Shown piece after piece: positions 8,061 through 17,033 of a DNA stretch of 32,758 nt. This stretch comes from JAUXLW01 sp964195005 (GTDB lineage: Bacteria > Actinomycetota > Acidimicrobiia > Spongiisociales > SHLN01). The stretch's first letter is position 1. Each line of letters begins with the position of its first letter. Made by a program: the position numbers and the translations under genes. The notes under the pieces were generated by a model. The model ran no database searches. It saw nothing but the letters and a program-made list of their open reading frames with translations, and was not told the DNA's origin. The stretch lies in NCBI GenBank assembly GCA_964195005.1, contig CAXMOO010000071.1, positions 1 through 32,758 of the forward strand, given 5' to 3'.

Positions 8061-9499
8061 GGTTCGAACCGGTAATTGGCATCGAAACCCATGTGGAGCT
8101 GACTACCGCTTCCAAGATGTTCTGCGGTTGCCCGGTCGAATTCGGAGCCCCGCCCAATACCAACGTATGTCCCGTCTGTCTGGGCCTTCCCGGGGCGTTG
8201 CCGGTGGTGAACCACACGGCGGTGGAGTACGCCATGAAGATCGGGCTGGGTCTCCGGTGCGAGATAGCCCCCCACTCGGTGTTCAGCCGCAAGAACTACT
8301 TCTATCCCGACATGCCCAAGAACTATCAGATCTCTCAGTACGACTTGCCGCTGTGCATCGACGGGCACATCGACATCGAGACCGACGAAGGATCGGCTCG
8401 GATCGGGATTACGCGCGTCCATATGGAGGAAGACACGGGCAAGAGCACCCATCTGGGGACCGGCGGTCGGATCAGCGCCGGAAGTCAGACATTGCTCGAT
8501 TTCAATCGCGCCGGCGTGCCGCTGATGGAGATCGTTTCCGAGCCCGACCTTCGGTCAGCCGTTCAGGCCCGGGTCTATGCCGAGGAGGTGCGGGGCGTGG
8601 TGAAACGCCTTGGCGTGTCTGACGTCAAGCTCGAGGAAGGGAGCATGCGCTTTGATGCCAACATTTCGCTTCGCCCCGAAGGCGCGTCCACATTCGGCAC
8701 CAAAGTCGAGGTCAAAAACATGAACTCGCTCCGCTCTGTCCAGCGAGCGCTCGAGCACGAAATCGAGCGGCAGGCGGCTGTCCTCGAAGCAGGCGAGGAG
8801 GTCGTGCAGGAAACGAGGCACTGGAATGAGGAGGACGGCACGACTGCAGCGATGCGCTCCAAGGAGGAGGCGTTTGACTACCGGTATTTTCCCGAGCCCG
8901 ATCTCGTGCCGGTCGCGGTCGATGAGGCCTGGTGTTCGGAGGTGGCATCCGGTTTGCCCGAGTTGCCGGCCCAGGCGCGAGAGCGTTACCGGGCGCAGGG
9001 GTTGGAGCCCACCACCGCCGGACTACTCAGTCGCGACGTTGATCTTGGTCGCGTTTTCGAGGACGCGGTCGGGGCCGGAGCCGACGCCAGGACGGTGGCC
9101 AACTGGTTGACAGGCGAGGTGACCGCCTGGCTCCGTAAGGAGTCACGGCTGTTGCCAGACAGCCATCTCGACGGCGCCGCGCTGGCAGAGCTGGAGGCGA
9201 TGGTGGGGGCCGGCGACGTGTCTGCCACTGCCGCCAAGGACGTTCTGGCGGGCGTTCTCTCCGGTGAGGGCCGGCCGGCCGAGGTCGCCGAGAGTCGCGA
9301 TCTGATTCAGGTGTCCGACTCGGCTTCTCTGGAGCCTGCCGTCGATGCGGTCCTGGCTGCAAACAGCGACGCTTTCGAGAAACTCAAGTCCGGTGACGAA
9401 AAGGTGATGGGATTTCTGATCGGTCAGGTAATGAGATCAACCGGTGGCAAGGCCGACCCGGCGGCCGTGACCAGGATCATCAAGGAGCGGGCGGGCTGA
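8057..9499 (+). CDS. gatB: Asp-tRNA(Asn)/Glu-tRNA(Gln) amidotransferase subunit B
   Basis: A 480-residue tRNA-binding and kinase subunit. It phosphorylates the misacylated Glu or Asp on the tRNA and swaps the phosphate for ammonia supplied by GatA. It begins FEPVIGIETHVEL, and the zinc-binding cysteines are visible as FCGCP followed by CPVCLGLPGALP near residues 30-50. The YFYPDMPKNYQISQYD and GVPLMEIVSEPD signatures are present. The C-terminal helical YqeY-like tail (to EKVMGFLIGQVMRSTGGKADP) is complete. It starts within the gatA stop (ATGA). There is a 44-base gap before the aminopeptidase gene. Confidence 0.97.
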   Translation: MRFEPVIGIETHVELTTASKMFCGCPVEFGAPPNTNVCPVCLGLPGALPVVNHTAVEYAMKIGLGLRCEIAPHSVFSRKNYFYPDMPKNYQISQYDLPLCIDGHIDIETDEGSARIGITRVHMEEDTGKSTHLGTGGRISAGSQTLLDFNRAGVPLMEIVSEPDLRSAVQARVYAEEVRGVVKRLGVSDVKLEEGSMRFDANISLRPEGASTFGTKVEVKNMNSLRSVQRALEHEIERQAAVLEAGEEVVQETRHWNEEDGTTAAMRSKEEAFDYRYFPEPDLVPVAVDEAWCSEVASGLPELPAQARERYRAQGLEPTTAGLLSRDVDLGRVFEDAVGAGADARTVANWLTGEVTAWLRKESRLLPDSHLDGAALAELEAMVGAGDVSATAAKDVLAGVLSGEGRPAEVAESRDLIQVSDSASLEPAVDAVLAANSDAFEKLKSGDEKVMGFLIGQVMRSTGGKADPAAVTRIIKERAG

Positions 9500-9543
9500 C
9501 CGGCTACATTTCCGCAGTGACGTGTAGGCAGAAGAGAAGGTAG

Positions 9544-12069
9544 ATGGACGTTGCTCTCCAACCGGACCGGTTAACACATGTCGAAGCCCGGGAGCGGGCT
9601 GCGACAATCTCAGATGTCCATTACGTGATGCATCTCGACATCGAGGCCAACGCCAAGACTTACCGTGGGGAATGCACCATACGCTTCCGGCGCCAGGGCA
9701 TGGCGGCCACGTTCCTCGACTTCACAGGGACCTCGATCGATTTCTTCGCAATCAACGACCAGGAACTAGAGCCGGAGTGGCATGACAACCGCCTCTTGCT
9801 GCCGGCCGAGCTCCTGGCTCCCGAGAATGAAGTTCGGGTGCGGTACGTCAATTCTTACAACCACACCGGCGAAGGGCTCCACCAATTCGTCGACCCTGTG
9901 GACGAGGCCGAGTATCTGTACACACAGTTTGAGCCCTTTGGCGCCCACCGGATGTTTCCAGGTTTTGATCAACCGGACCTGAAAGCGACCTTCGAGATGT
10001 CGACGACCTCCCCGGCTGAGTGGCAGATCCTGACGGGATCGCGGATGGTATCGAGCGAAGAAGAACCGGACGGGCGGATGCGCCGCCTATTTGAGGAAAC
10101 AGTTCCCATCAGCACCTATCTGGTTTCGTTGGTGGCCGGGCCCTACCAATCGGTCGAGTCCGAGCACAACGGAATGGATCTTGGGCTCTACTGCCGGGCC
10201 TCGCTCATGGAGCAGCTGGATCCTGACGAGTTGTTCGAGCTGACGAAGTGGGGGCTCGACTACTTCGAGGAATTCTTCGGCCACCCGTACCCCTTCACCA
10301 AGTACGACCAGATCTTTGTCCCCGAGTTCAACGCCGGGGCCATGGAAAACATCGGGAACGTGACTTTCAACGAGGGCTACATCTTTCGTGACCCTCCCAC
10401 CGAGAATCAACGCCTGCGGCGAGCGGAGACACTGCTTCACGAGATGGCCCACCAATGGTTCGGCAATCTGGTCACTATGGAATGGTTTAGCGACCTGTGG
10501 CTCAACGAGAGCTTCGCCACGTTCATGTCGTTTCAGGCTCTCGAGCAGCTCGGGCAGTTTCCTAGCTCCTGGTTACATTTTCAGGCCGACATGAAGCGCT
10601 GGGCGTACACGCAGGATCAGCTCCCCACCAGCCATCGCATCGCAGACGATATCCCCTCGACCGACGAAACCTTTCTCAACTTCGATGGCATCACCTACGG
10701 GAAAGGATCCGCCGCCTTGCGACAGCTTGTCGCATTGGTGGGGGAGCAAGCCTTGCGGAAGGGCATGAAGGCATACTTCGCCGAGCACGCTTTCGGCAAC
10801 GCCACGCTTCGAGATTTTCTGACCGCGGTCCAGCACGGGTCGGGGATGGAGCTTGACGACTGGTCACGCGTCTGGCTGGAGGCCCCCAGCCTCAACACGC
10901 TGGCGGCTGAGTGGAAGGCTGACTCCGGAAGGGTTGCCTCAATGCGACTCATTCAGACGGCACCGGCTGATTACCCCACGTTACGACCCCACTCGGTTGA
11001 GGTTGCCCTCGTCACCGAGGGCCATAGCGGCATCGAGGTGGCAGCCCACCGTGTGCGGATCGACGGTGCTGCTACCGAGGTACCCAACGTCATCGGGAAG
11101 CCAGAACCGCTACTGGTGTTTCCCAACTTCCGTGACTTGACCTTCGCCAAGATCAAGCTCGACGCCACTTCGCTTGACTTTGCTCGACACCGCCTGGACG
11201 AGATAGACGACGATCTTTTTCGTCAACTGCTGTGGGCCACCCTATGGGACATGGTGCGCGACCAGCATTTCTCCTGCCTTGATTACCTCGGCCTTGTTGA
11301 GGAGAAGTTGCCATCAGAAGTCAGCCTGCAAATCCTCAAGCTGGCAACCGACACGGCTACCTCGGCGATCAGACGTTATGTGCCGGAGGGCTCACGCCTC
11401 GCGGTGGGGTCGAGTTTTGTCATCACCGCCCTTGACGCTGCCACCGACGGGCCCTCGGCGGATGGTCGGGTGCTCTGGTTGCGGGCTTTGTTGCGGGTGG
11501 TCGAGTCCAAGGACGATCTGGTAAGGGTGGCGGCACTGGTGGACGGTGACGGCGGCGACGCGGTAGCCATCGATCAGGACATGAGGTGGGCGCTGGCAGT
11601 GCGTTGGGCGGCGGCCGGGTTCGAGGATGCCCGGGAGCGGGCTGCCCGGGAGCTCGAGCGCGATCCCAGCGACCGGGGTCAGCGGGCGATGATCACCATC
11701 GATGTGGCTCACCCCGATCCGGGGGCGAAAGAGGAGGCCTGGACCCGGATTCACGGCGACGGTTACGGCTCGCTTTATCTTGACAACGCGGCCATAGCCG
11801 GGTTCCAATGGCCCGGGCAGCGAGCTTTGTTGGAACCCTACGTTTCGCGATACTTCTCGAGCCTCGAAGAAGCCTTCGCAACTCGGGACCATGAGGCCGC
11901 TTCGTCCTACTTCCTGGGCTTGATGCCGGGGCACCGGGTGGATGTCGAGGCACTCAACCTGGCTCAGGAGACGCTGGCTGCAGTTTCGGGTGTGCCCCAG
12001 CTCGAGCGCATGCTCATCGAGTCCATCGACAGGCTCGAGCGGGCCATCGCCTGTCGAGATTTCGCCTAG
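9544..12069 (+). CDS. pepN: membrane alanyl aminopeptidase N, M1 family
   Basis: An 841-residue cytosolic zinc aminopeptidase that removes N-terminal amino acids in peptide turnover. The exopeptidase motif GAMEN is at 265-269, and the zinc motif HEMAH at 299-303 is followed by the third ligand E322 in LNESFATF. Residues 1-200 form the N-terminal beta domain. The last ~350 residues are an ERAP1-like helical domain, as in actinobacterial PepN, and the total length is typical of that group. The ATG at 9544 has AGAAGG a few bases upstream. Its TAG stop at 12067-12069 forms the first bases of the terminal inverted repeat of repeat copy B. Confidence 0.93.
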   Translation: MDVALQPDRLTHVEARERAATISDVHYVMHLDIEANAKTYRGECTIRFRRQGMAATFLDFTGTSIDFFAINDQELEPEWHDNRLLLPAELLAPENEVRVRYVNSYNHTGEGLHQFVDPVDEAEYLYTQFEPFGAHRMFPGFDQPDLKATFEMSTTSPAEWQILTGSRMVSSEEEPDGRMRRLFEETVPISTYLVSLVAGPYQSVESEHNGMDLGLYCRASLMEQLDPDELFELTKWGLDYFEEFFGHPYPFTKYDQIFVPEFNAGAMENIGNVTFNEGYIFRDPPTENQRLRRAETLLHEMAHQWFGNLVTMEWFSDLWLNESFATFMSFQALEQLGQFPSSWLHFQADMKRWAYTQDQLPTSHRIADDIPSTDETFLNFDGITYGKGSAALRQLVALVGEQALRKGMKAYFAEHAFGNATLRDFLTAVQHGSGMELDDWSRVWLEAPSLNTLAAEWKADSGRVASMRLIQTAPADYPTLRPHSVEVALVTEGHSGIEVAAHRVRIDGAATEVPNVIGKPEPLLVFPNFRDLTFAKIKLDATSLDFARHRLDEIDDDLFRQLLWATLWDMVRDQHFSCLDYLGLVEEKLPSEVSLQILKLATDTATSAIRRYVPEGSRLAVGSSFVITALDAATDGPSADGRVLWLRALLRVVESKDDLVRVAALVDGDGGDAVAIDQDMRWALAVRWAAAGFEDARERAARELERDPSDRGQRAMITIDVAHPDPGAKEEAWTRIHGDGYGSLYLDNAAIAGFQWPGQRALLEPYVSRYFSSLEEAFATRDHEAASSYFLGLMPGHRVDVEALNLAQETLAAVSGVPQLERMLIESIDRLERAIACRDFA

Positions 12070-12232
12070 TGCTCTGTCGCATAAATAGCGTGCATGTATC
12101 GCCGAGCAATCGGCGTCATCTGGCAAGGATCGACGACGAAGGCGCACTTCACCCGTGCGTCGAGGAGAAGGACGCAGCCGGGGGCGTCGAGAGCCGGCGA
12201 GACATGCGCAGGATTTGTGCGGCGGTGCACTA
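12067..12232 (+). repeat. dispersed structured repeat, copy B (MITE-like, with terminal inverted repeats)
   Basis: The ends 12067-12086 and 12213-12232 are inverted repeats of 20 bases with 16 identities (pattern TAGTGC-C-G-CGCA-AAAT). The interior aligns with copy A read on its minus strand. A hairpin that is CGCAGT/ACTGCG in copy A is CGCAC/GTGCG here, which is a compensated change. Other hairpins are GCCGA gcaa TCGGC and TGCGTC/GACGCA. The element fills the whole space between the convergent stops of pepN and the DUF1015 gene, so it may also act as their terminator. Confidence 0.75.
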
Positions 12233-12236
12233 ATAG

Positions 12237-13400
12237 CTAAATCACTCTGCGCAGAAAGATGCCGGCACCTACCTTGGGGCTGAACCATGTGGATTTGGGG
12301 GGCATGACATTGCCCGAATCAGCGACGGTCATAACGTCGGCGATGGTCGGCGGCCTTGTCACGAAGCCAACGGCTTGCTGGTCCCTACAGGTCTCGGCGA
12401 GGTCAGAAAGGTCGACTATTCCGGGCAGGTAGTTCAGCCTGGGGTCGGTGCGGGGATCCACTACGTCGCAGATTGGTCCCAGCACCTGGCTCTGCAGCAT
12501 GGAAGCGTCGAGAGCAGCCGCAGGGCCGAGATGCTCCTCAGGCCGGAAGGTGAGCTCGTGCCACCCGCCGCCGGCAAAAAAACAAAGGTCGCCCTGCTTG
12601 ACGGATCCGGTTTGGGCCAGAGATATGGGTCTGACATCGAATTGTCGCGACAGAGCTTCCGATACTGCCTCCGGTGACTTGTCCGGCATGTGCAGATACC
12701 TGTGATATCCGAGGATCTGCATCTGGTTGTCGGGAAAGAGTACCGCCAGGAGGCGACCCGCCGGTTGGTCGGGGCCGGCCGATAGCCGCTCGGCGAGGAC
12801 GGTCTTGCCGGCAGTGCGATGGTGACCATCTGCGATGTAGAGAACGTCGATGTTGGCCAGAGCGGCGGATAGAGCCTTTGAGTCGGGGTACGGCCAGGCT
12901 TCCTGACGGCGTCCATCTGGCGTGGAGAGGTCCAGAGCCGGAGGGCTTGAAATGGCCTCGGCGACCAACTCGTCGATAGGGTCATCGTGGCGGTACGTCA
13001 AGGAAATCGGGTGAGTCGTTGCTCCAATCTCCTGGTGGGCATCGGCCACCGCTTCGGCTACTTCGTGCCTTGTGTTCTCGTGCGGACGCAGGCGCCCCTT
13101 GCCGTATGAAGCCACCTCTATTTCGGCGACGATGCCGACCTGCTGATGGCCGGCTTTGCTCACGCGGTACAGCCAGTAATCAGACGTTGGTTGGAATGTT
13201 CCGTCACTCGTGACCCGAGCCAGGTAGCGACGGGCGGTGTCACGGGTGACGGGAGCCTCGTATAGCAGTTCGACACTGGACTCGGGGTTGGCTTCGACTA
13301 TCGCCCGCCGCTCGTCCTCCGACATGTCTTCGACGACCGGTGCCGCCACCCGGGGAGCAGCATCGGGGCTTACCACATACCCGGTGAGAGGCCGGATCAC
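12237..13400 (-). CDS. DUF1015 family protein in the serine biosynthesis operon
   Basis: A 387-residue member of the DUF1015 family, with the characteristic LYIADGHHRTAG motif near residue 190, the HENTRHEVAEAV motif near 110 and an FFAGGGWHEL strand later. The biochemical function is not established to my knowledge. The GTG start at 13400 overlaps the serC stop (GTGA), and serA lies upstream, so it is the third gene of a serA-serC unit and probably acts on serine or phosphoserine. The DGHHR motif recalls the ParB-like fold that includes the ADP-dependent serine kinase SerK, which is a hint only. No serB phosphatase is seen in the window. The stop lies five bases from the end of repeat copy B. 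Confidence 0.85.
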   Translation of the reverse strand: MIRPLTGYVVSPDAAPRVAAPVVEDMSEDERRAIVEANPESSVELLYEAPVTRDTARRYLARVTSDGTFQPTSDYWLYRVSKAGHQQVGIVAEIEVASYGKGRLRPHENTRHEVAEAVADAHQEIGATTHPISLTYRHDDPIDELVAEAISSPPALDLSTPDGRRQEAWPYPDSKALSAALANIDVLYIADGHHRTAGKTVLAERLSAGPDQPAGRLLAVLFPDNQMQILGYHRYLHMPDKSPEAVSEALSRQFDVRPISLAQTGSVKQGDLCFFAGGGWHELTFRPEEHLGPAAALDASMLQSQVLGPICDVVDPRTDPRLNYLPGIVDLSDLAETCRDQQAVGFVTRPPTIADVMTVADSGNVMPPKSTWFSPKVGAGIFLRRVI

Positions 13401-14461
13401 CTGAATGTGCTCATGAAAGACGCCAGAGCCTCTACGCCTTCCATCGGCATCGCGTTATAGAGGCTGGCTCTCAGGCCACCGACCGATCGGTGACCTCGCA
13501 GATTCAACATGTTCCTGGCGACGGCCTCCTCCAAGAACCTGGCTTCGTCCTCTTCGGATGGGAGCTGAAACACCACGTTCATATGGGACCGGGACCCGGG
13601 TTGGACCGGTCCTCGGTAATAACCGTCGCTTCCGTCGATTACGTCATAAATGAGGTCCGACCTGGCCTGGGCTGCTTTCTCGATGGCTCTCAGGCCGCCC
13701 TGGCGCTGGATCCATTTCAGCGTCTTTCCCGTCATGTAGATGGCAAAGACCGGGGGCGTGTTGTACAAGGAGTTCTTCGCAGCGTGTATGTCATAACGCA
13801 AGTAAGCCGCCAGGTCCCGGTTGGTTTCTTCCAGCACGGAATGGCGCACGAAGACGATGGTGAGCCCGGCGGGGCCGAGATTCTTCTGGGCTCCTCCGTA
13901 GACCAAATCGAACCGGTCCCAGGGAATGGCCCGCGACATGTAATCCGAAGACATGTCTGCGACGAGCCGGGCTTCGTTGGGCCACTCGCTCAGCCGGGTG
14001 CCGTGGATAGTCTCGTTGCTAGTGACGTGCAAGTATCGGGTGTTGTCCCGGATCTCGATGTCTTCGGGGCCGGGCATGGTGGTGTAGCCGGAATCGGCGC
14101 CGTCCCAAGCCGCGTAGGCCTTGCCGTGGTGCCCAGCGTCCTCCAAAGCCTTGGTTCCCCATGCCCCGGAAGCGAGATAGCCGGCTTGTTGGCCGGGCCC
14201 CAGCAAGTTGAGGGGCACCATAGCGAACTGAAGCGAGGCGCCTCCCTGGAGGAACAAGATGGCGAATTCGTCGGGTGCACCGAAGATCTCGCGCGAAAGA
14301 TCGAGGGCCTCGTTATGGACCTCCTCATATTCGGGCGATCGATGGCTCATTTCGAGCAGGGACATCCCCCGACCCCGGTAGTCCACCAGCTCATCTTGCG
14401 CTTCCTCCAGCACGGCGAGGGGAAGGGTGCACGGACCCGCACTGAAGTTGATCGCCCTCAT
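13397..14461 (-). CDS. serC: phosphoserine aminotransferase
   Basis: A 354-residue class V PLP aminotransferase that converts 3-phosphohydroxypyruvate and glutamate to O-phosphoserine. It starts NFSAGPCTLPLAVLEEAQ, as most SerC proteins do. It has the RGMSLLEMSHRSPEY phosphate-binding region, FLQGGAS near residue 72, the Schiff-base Lys K193 in YGGAQKNLGPAG, and a C-terminal LRGHRSVGGLRASLYNAM. The length is normal. It overlaps serA upstream (ATGA) and the DUF1015 gene downstream (GTGA), so the three genes are translationally coupled. Confidence 0.96.
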   Translation of the reverse strand: MRAINFSAGPCTLPLAVLEEAQDELVDYRGRGMSLLEMSHRSPEYEEVHNEALDLSREIFGAPDEFAILFLQGGASLQFAMVPLNLLGPGQQAGYLASGAWGTKALEDAGHHGKAYAAWDGADSGYTTMPGPEDIEIRDNTRYLHVTSNETIHGTRLSEWPNEARLVADMSSDYMSRAIPWDRFDLVYGGAQKNLGPAGLTIVFVRHSVLEETNRDLAAYLRYDIHAAKNSLYNTPPVFAIYMTGKTLKWIQRQGGLRAIEKAAQARSDLIYDVIDGSDGYYRGPVQPGSRSHMNVVFQLPSEEDEARFLEEAVARNMLNLRGHRSVGGLRASLYNAMPMEGVEALASFMSTFR

Positions 14462-15654
14462 GTGCTTATGAGTACGTGAATTACGGTCTCTGTATTCTCG
14501 AGTTGGGCGATCGTCTCAGGAGTTATTTCCCCCTCGATCTGAAGAATGGCGATAGCTGCTTCTGCCCCCTGGAAGATGTGATTGGTCATCTGTCGAACGT
14601 TGTGGCCTGCGTCCCGCACGATTGAGAGCACTGCCGCCAGCACGCCGACGCGGTTCAAGTGACGGATGGAAAGAGTCTTGGTGCCGAGCACTTGCAGCTC
14701 GAGGTTCACCGTGTTGATGATGTTTCCCGCGACGTACTCGTCGATGATCTGGACAACACCGGCCGCCACCGCTTCCTGCGCCTGCGTCGTTGAGGCACCG
14801 ATGTGGTGAGTGCCGTAGAACCGCGGATGTTTCGCCAGGGCCGAGTGTATTTCCTCACCACTCCTGGGCTCGTCTTCGTAAACGTCGAAGCCGGCCCACA
14901 AGTCCTTCTCATTCAAAGCCGTCAGCAGGGCGGCTTCGTCGACAAGGTCGGACCGGGAGGTGTTGATGAGGGTTGTTCCCGGTTTGAGCGCGTTCAGCAG
15001 TTGCTCATTGATGATGTGCTCGGTATCGGGGGAGGCGGGGAGATGAAAGCTGATGATCTCAACTGCCCCGGCTAGTTGCATGAGGTTATCGTGAAGTTCG
15101 ATGTCGAGTTCGGCTACGCGCTCTGCTATTGCTGCCGATCGCTTCTTGACAAGCCCGTGCACCTGGAGCCCAAAAGCTGCTGCCCGGGCTGCCACCAGGA
15201 GGCCGATGGACCCCAGGCCCACAATTCCCAGGTTTCGGCCGTGAAGGCCCTTCGCTTCGGAGAAGTCTTTCTTATTCCAGACCCCGGCTCGGAGCTCGGA
15301 GACGTTGTCGGGGATGCGCCGGTCGACCGCCAGGATCAGGCCCATCGTCAACTCGGCGACGGCTATGGCGTTCCGGCCGGGGACGTTGGCAACGAAGATC
15401 CCGCGATTCGCGGCCGCCTGCGTGTCGATGGTGTTGGTGCCGGCTCCGGCCCGGATCACGAGGGATAAGTCGGAGGCCGACTCGAGATCCGATTCGGTGA
15501 TCTCCGTCGAGCGGACAACCAGGATGTCGGACGTGCCGATTTCCCGGGCCAGGTCGGTGGTCCTGATGTCGGGCCGATACTCGACCTTGTGGCCCTTACC
15601 GATCAGCTCATCCACGTGCTCAGCCGGGAAGCTGTCCGCGATAAGGATCTTCAT
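14458..15654 (-). CDS. serA: D-3-phosphoglycerate dehydrogenase with C-terminal ACT domain
   Basis: A 398-residue NAD-dependent 2-hydroxyacid dehydrogenase that oxidises 3-phosphoglycerate, the first step of serine synthesis. Catalytic Arg R68 lies in IRAGAGTN, the Rossmann motif GLGSIG at 146-151, the Glu in DVYEDEP, and the His in THHIGAST. The last ~75 residues form an ACT domain (LNRVGVLAAVLSIVRDAGHN), which in other SerA proteins binds serine for feedback inhibition. It lacks the long intervening domain of the mycobacterial type, so it is the shorter form. The ATG is three bases after the stop of the universal stress protein gene, and it overlaps serC downstream. Confidence 0.95.
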   Translation of the reverse strand: MKILIADSFPAEHVDELIGKGHKVEYRPDIRTTDLAREIGTSDILVVRSTEITESDLESASDLSLVIRAGAGTNTIDTQAAANRGIFVANVPGRNAIAVAELTMGLILAVDRRIPDNVSELRAGVWNKKDFSEAKGLHGRNLGIVGLGSIGLLVAARAAAFGLQVHGLVKKRSAAIAERVAELDIELHDNLMQLAGAVEIISFHLPASPDTEHIINEQLLNALKPGTTLINTSRSDLVDEAALLTALNEKDLWAGFDVYEDEPRSGEEIHSALAKHPRFYGTHHIGASTTQAQEAVAAGVVQIIDEYVAGNIINTVNLELQVLGTKTLSIRHLNRVGVLAAVLSIVRDAGHNVRQMTNHIFQGAEAAIAILQIEGEITPETIAQLENTETVIHVLIST

Positions 15655-15657
15655 CGG

Positions 15658-16101
15658 TTACGGGACGACCATGATGGGGGTGCGCGATATGTGGACCAGC
15701 CGATCGGCTACGGACCCCACCATGAGGCGTTCTACGACCCCGGCTCCTCGCTGGCCGATAACGAGCAGGTCGACATTATGAGACTCGGCGGATGCCGCCA
15801 GCTGGTTGGCAGGGTCTCCGACCTCCTCGAAAGTCTCATATTCAATGTCCGAGAGGTCGAGAACCTCGATCGTCCTTTCGATGACTGCTCGCTGGGCGTC
15901 GCTGAGGGCATTGCCGAGTGTTTCAGCCGGGGGCGGAGACCCGACTATTCCCCACCAGCCTTCGGGAGGCCGAACGACTGTGACGAGGTGGAGCTTGGCG
16001 CCGGCCTGGCGGGCGATGGCTGCGCCGACATTGGCGGCCCGCATGCTCTGATCAGATCCGTCGATCGCCACCATGATGAGTTTGGGAGCCCAAGGGTCCA
16101 T
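15658..16101 (-). CDS. universal stress protein (UspA family)
   Basis: A 147-residue single-domain UspA protein. It begins IMVAIDGSDQSMRAANVG, the usual first strand and nucleotide-binding loop, and ends with the ATP-binding signature VIGQRGAGVVERLMVGSVADRLVHISRTPIMVV (G-2x-G-9x-G-S/T type), which suggests an ATP-binding member. AGAAGG precedes the ATG at 16101 at good spacing. Its stop lies three bases before serA, so it may be co-transcribed with the serine genes. Its role here is unknown. Confidence 0.92.
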   Translation of the reverse strand: MDPWAPKLIMVAIDGSDQSMRAANVGAAIARQAGAKLHLVTVVRPPEGWWGIVGSPPPAETLGNALSDAQRAVIERTIEVLDLSDIEYETFEEVGDPANQLAASAESHNVDLLVIGQRGAGVVERLMVGSVADRLVHISRTPIMVVP

Positions 16102-16133
16102 GATCCTTCTCTAGTGCCGTCAGTCTCAGTCTA

Positions 16134-16943
16134 TTAACGGACCGGACGGCGCCATACTCGGGCATTGCGACGCTCGAGACGAGATTGCCAAGACTGTGAC
16201 CGCTTGAGAAGGAGGATTCCCCCCAGCAGTGCCAGTAGTGCAACAAAGCCAGCCTCGAGCGCTATCCCCGTGAGGGGAAGCTGCTGAAGTGACTGGCTCG
16301 CGCTGTCTCCGAGCACGCCAACATCATCGCTGCCGCCATCCGAGGGTGGGGGCGACACCAACGGAACCACCGGCGGCGACACCAACGGAACCACGGGCGG
16401 AAGCACCGGCGAGGGCGAGGCAGCAGCGGTGAATACGGCGCACAGCGGGGCCACCGAGTGGGGGTTGAACTCGTCCGGATAGGCGGCATGCACCGCCCTC
16501 ACCGCCGTTACGGGTTGAGTGATTGTCAAGGTGCCCATGTGGTAGCCGGCCAGGTCCACGTCCTCCGGAAGGTCAGGCGTGGCCGCCGAGACCATTACCG
16601 GGGTAGTTCCGGCACCCCATAACTCCAGGTACCACTGTTCCTTGGTTTGTGCTTGATGAGTCTTGGCGCTGTGGGCGTCCCAGGAGTACACCGATACTTC
16701 GTAGCTGCCGGGCGCCAACGACACAGGCACGGGCCCGGCGCTGGCTTTTGCAGAGTCCCATGCCAGCATCAGCTCCGTGCTGATACTGACAACGGTCACT
16801 CCCGTGCTGGATTGCGTGGGGCATTGCGGTGCGGTGGGAGCGGCCGCTCCACTGCCAGCACCTCCCCCATCCGCGCCGGCAGTGGCTGGAATCGCGAAAA
16901 AAGCCACAACCACGAGTGTGGTGGCCACGGACCATTTACGCAT
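16134..16943 (-). CDS. LPxTG-motif cell-wall surface protein
   Basis: A 269-residue exported protein. Residues 1-25 form a signal peptide (basic MRKW, hydrophobic core, ATAGADG cleavage region). The C-terminus has a sortase signal: LPLTG, then about 20 hydrophobic residues, then a tail rich in Arg and Lys, so it should be covalently linked to cell-wall material by a sortase. Before the anchor is a Pro-rich stalk with two copies of the eight-residue unit VVPLVSPP, encoded by a 24-base tandem repeat. The outer domain (~residues 45-170) has strands such as GSYEVSVYSWDAH and looks like a beta-sandwich. It has an isolated CP near residue 40 and a second Cys near 168, possibly a disulfide. I do not recognise the family, and no sortase gene is in the window. 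Confidence 0.8.
   Translation of the reverse strand: MRKWSVATTLVVVAFFAIPATAGADGGGAGSGAAAPTAPQCPTQSSTGVTVVSISTELMLAWDSAKASAGPVPVSLAPGSYEVSVYSWDAHSAKTHQAQTKEQWYLELWGAGTTPVMVSAATPDLPEDVDLAGYHMGTLTITQPVTAVRAVHAAYPDEFNPHSVAPLCAVFTAAASPSPVLPPVVPLVSPPVVPLVSPPPSDGGSDDVGVLGDSASQSLQQLPLTGIALEAGFVALLALLGGILLLKRSQSWQSRLERRNARVWRRPVR
16351..16398 (-). repeat. 24-base tandem repeat, two units
   Basis: Two adjacent 24-base units, 16351-16374 and 16375-16398, differ at one position and encode VVPLVSPP twice in the surface-protein stalk. Copy number may vary between strains. Confidence 0.8.
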
Positions 16944-17033
16944 CGCCGATTCTTCCCCTCATTCCTTCTCCAAAGCTGACGATAGCACCGCTCCTCAGTG
17001 GAGAGCATCCGATTTAACTTCTTTTTCGCGATC

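Noticed and set aside
12067..12232. Repeat elements as CRISPR or as a named IS family
   Set aside because: There are only two distant copies with no spacers or transposase ORF; the ends alone do not allow naming a family.
13490..14479. 329-codon plus-strand frame opposite serC
   Set aside because: Shadow of serC, whose motifs on the minus strand are unambiguous.
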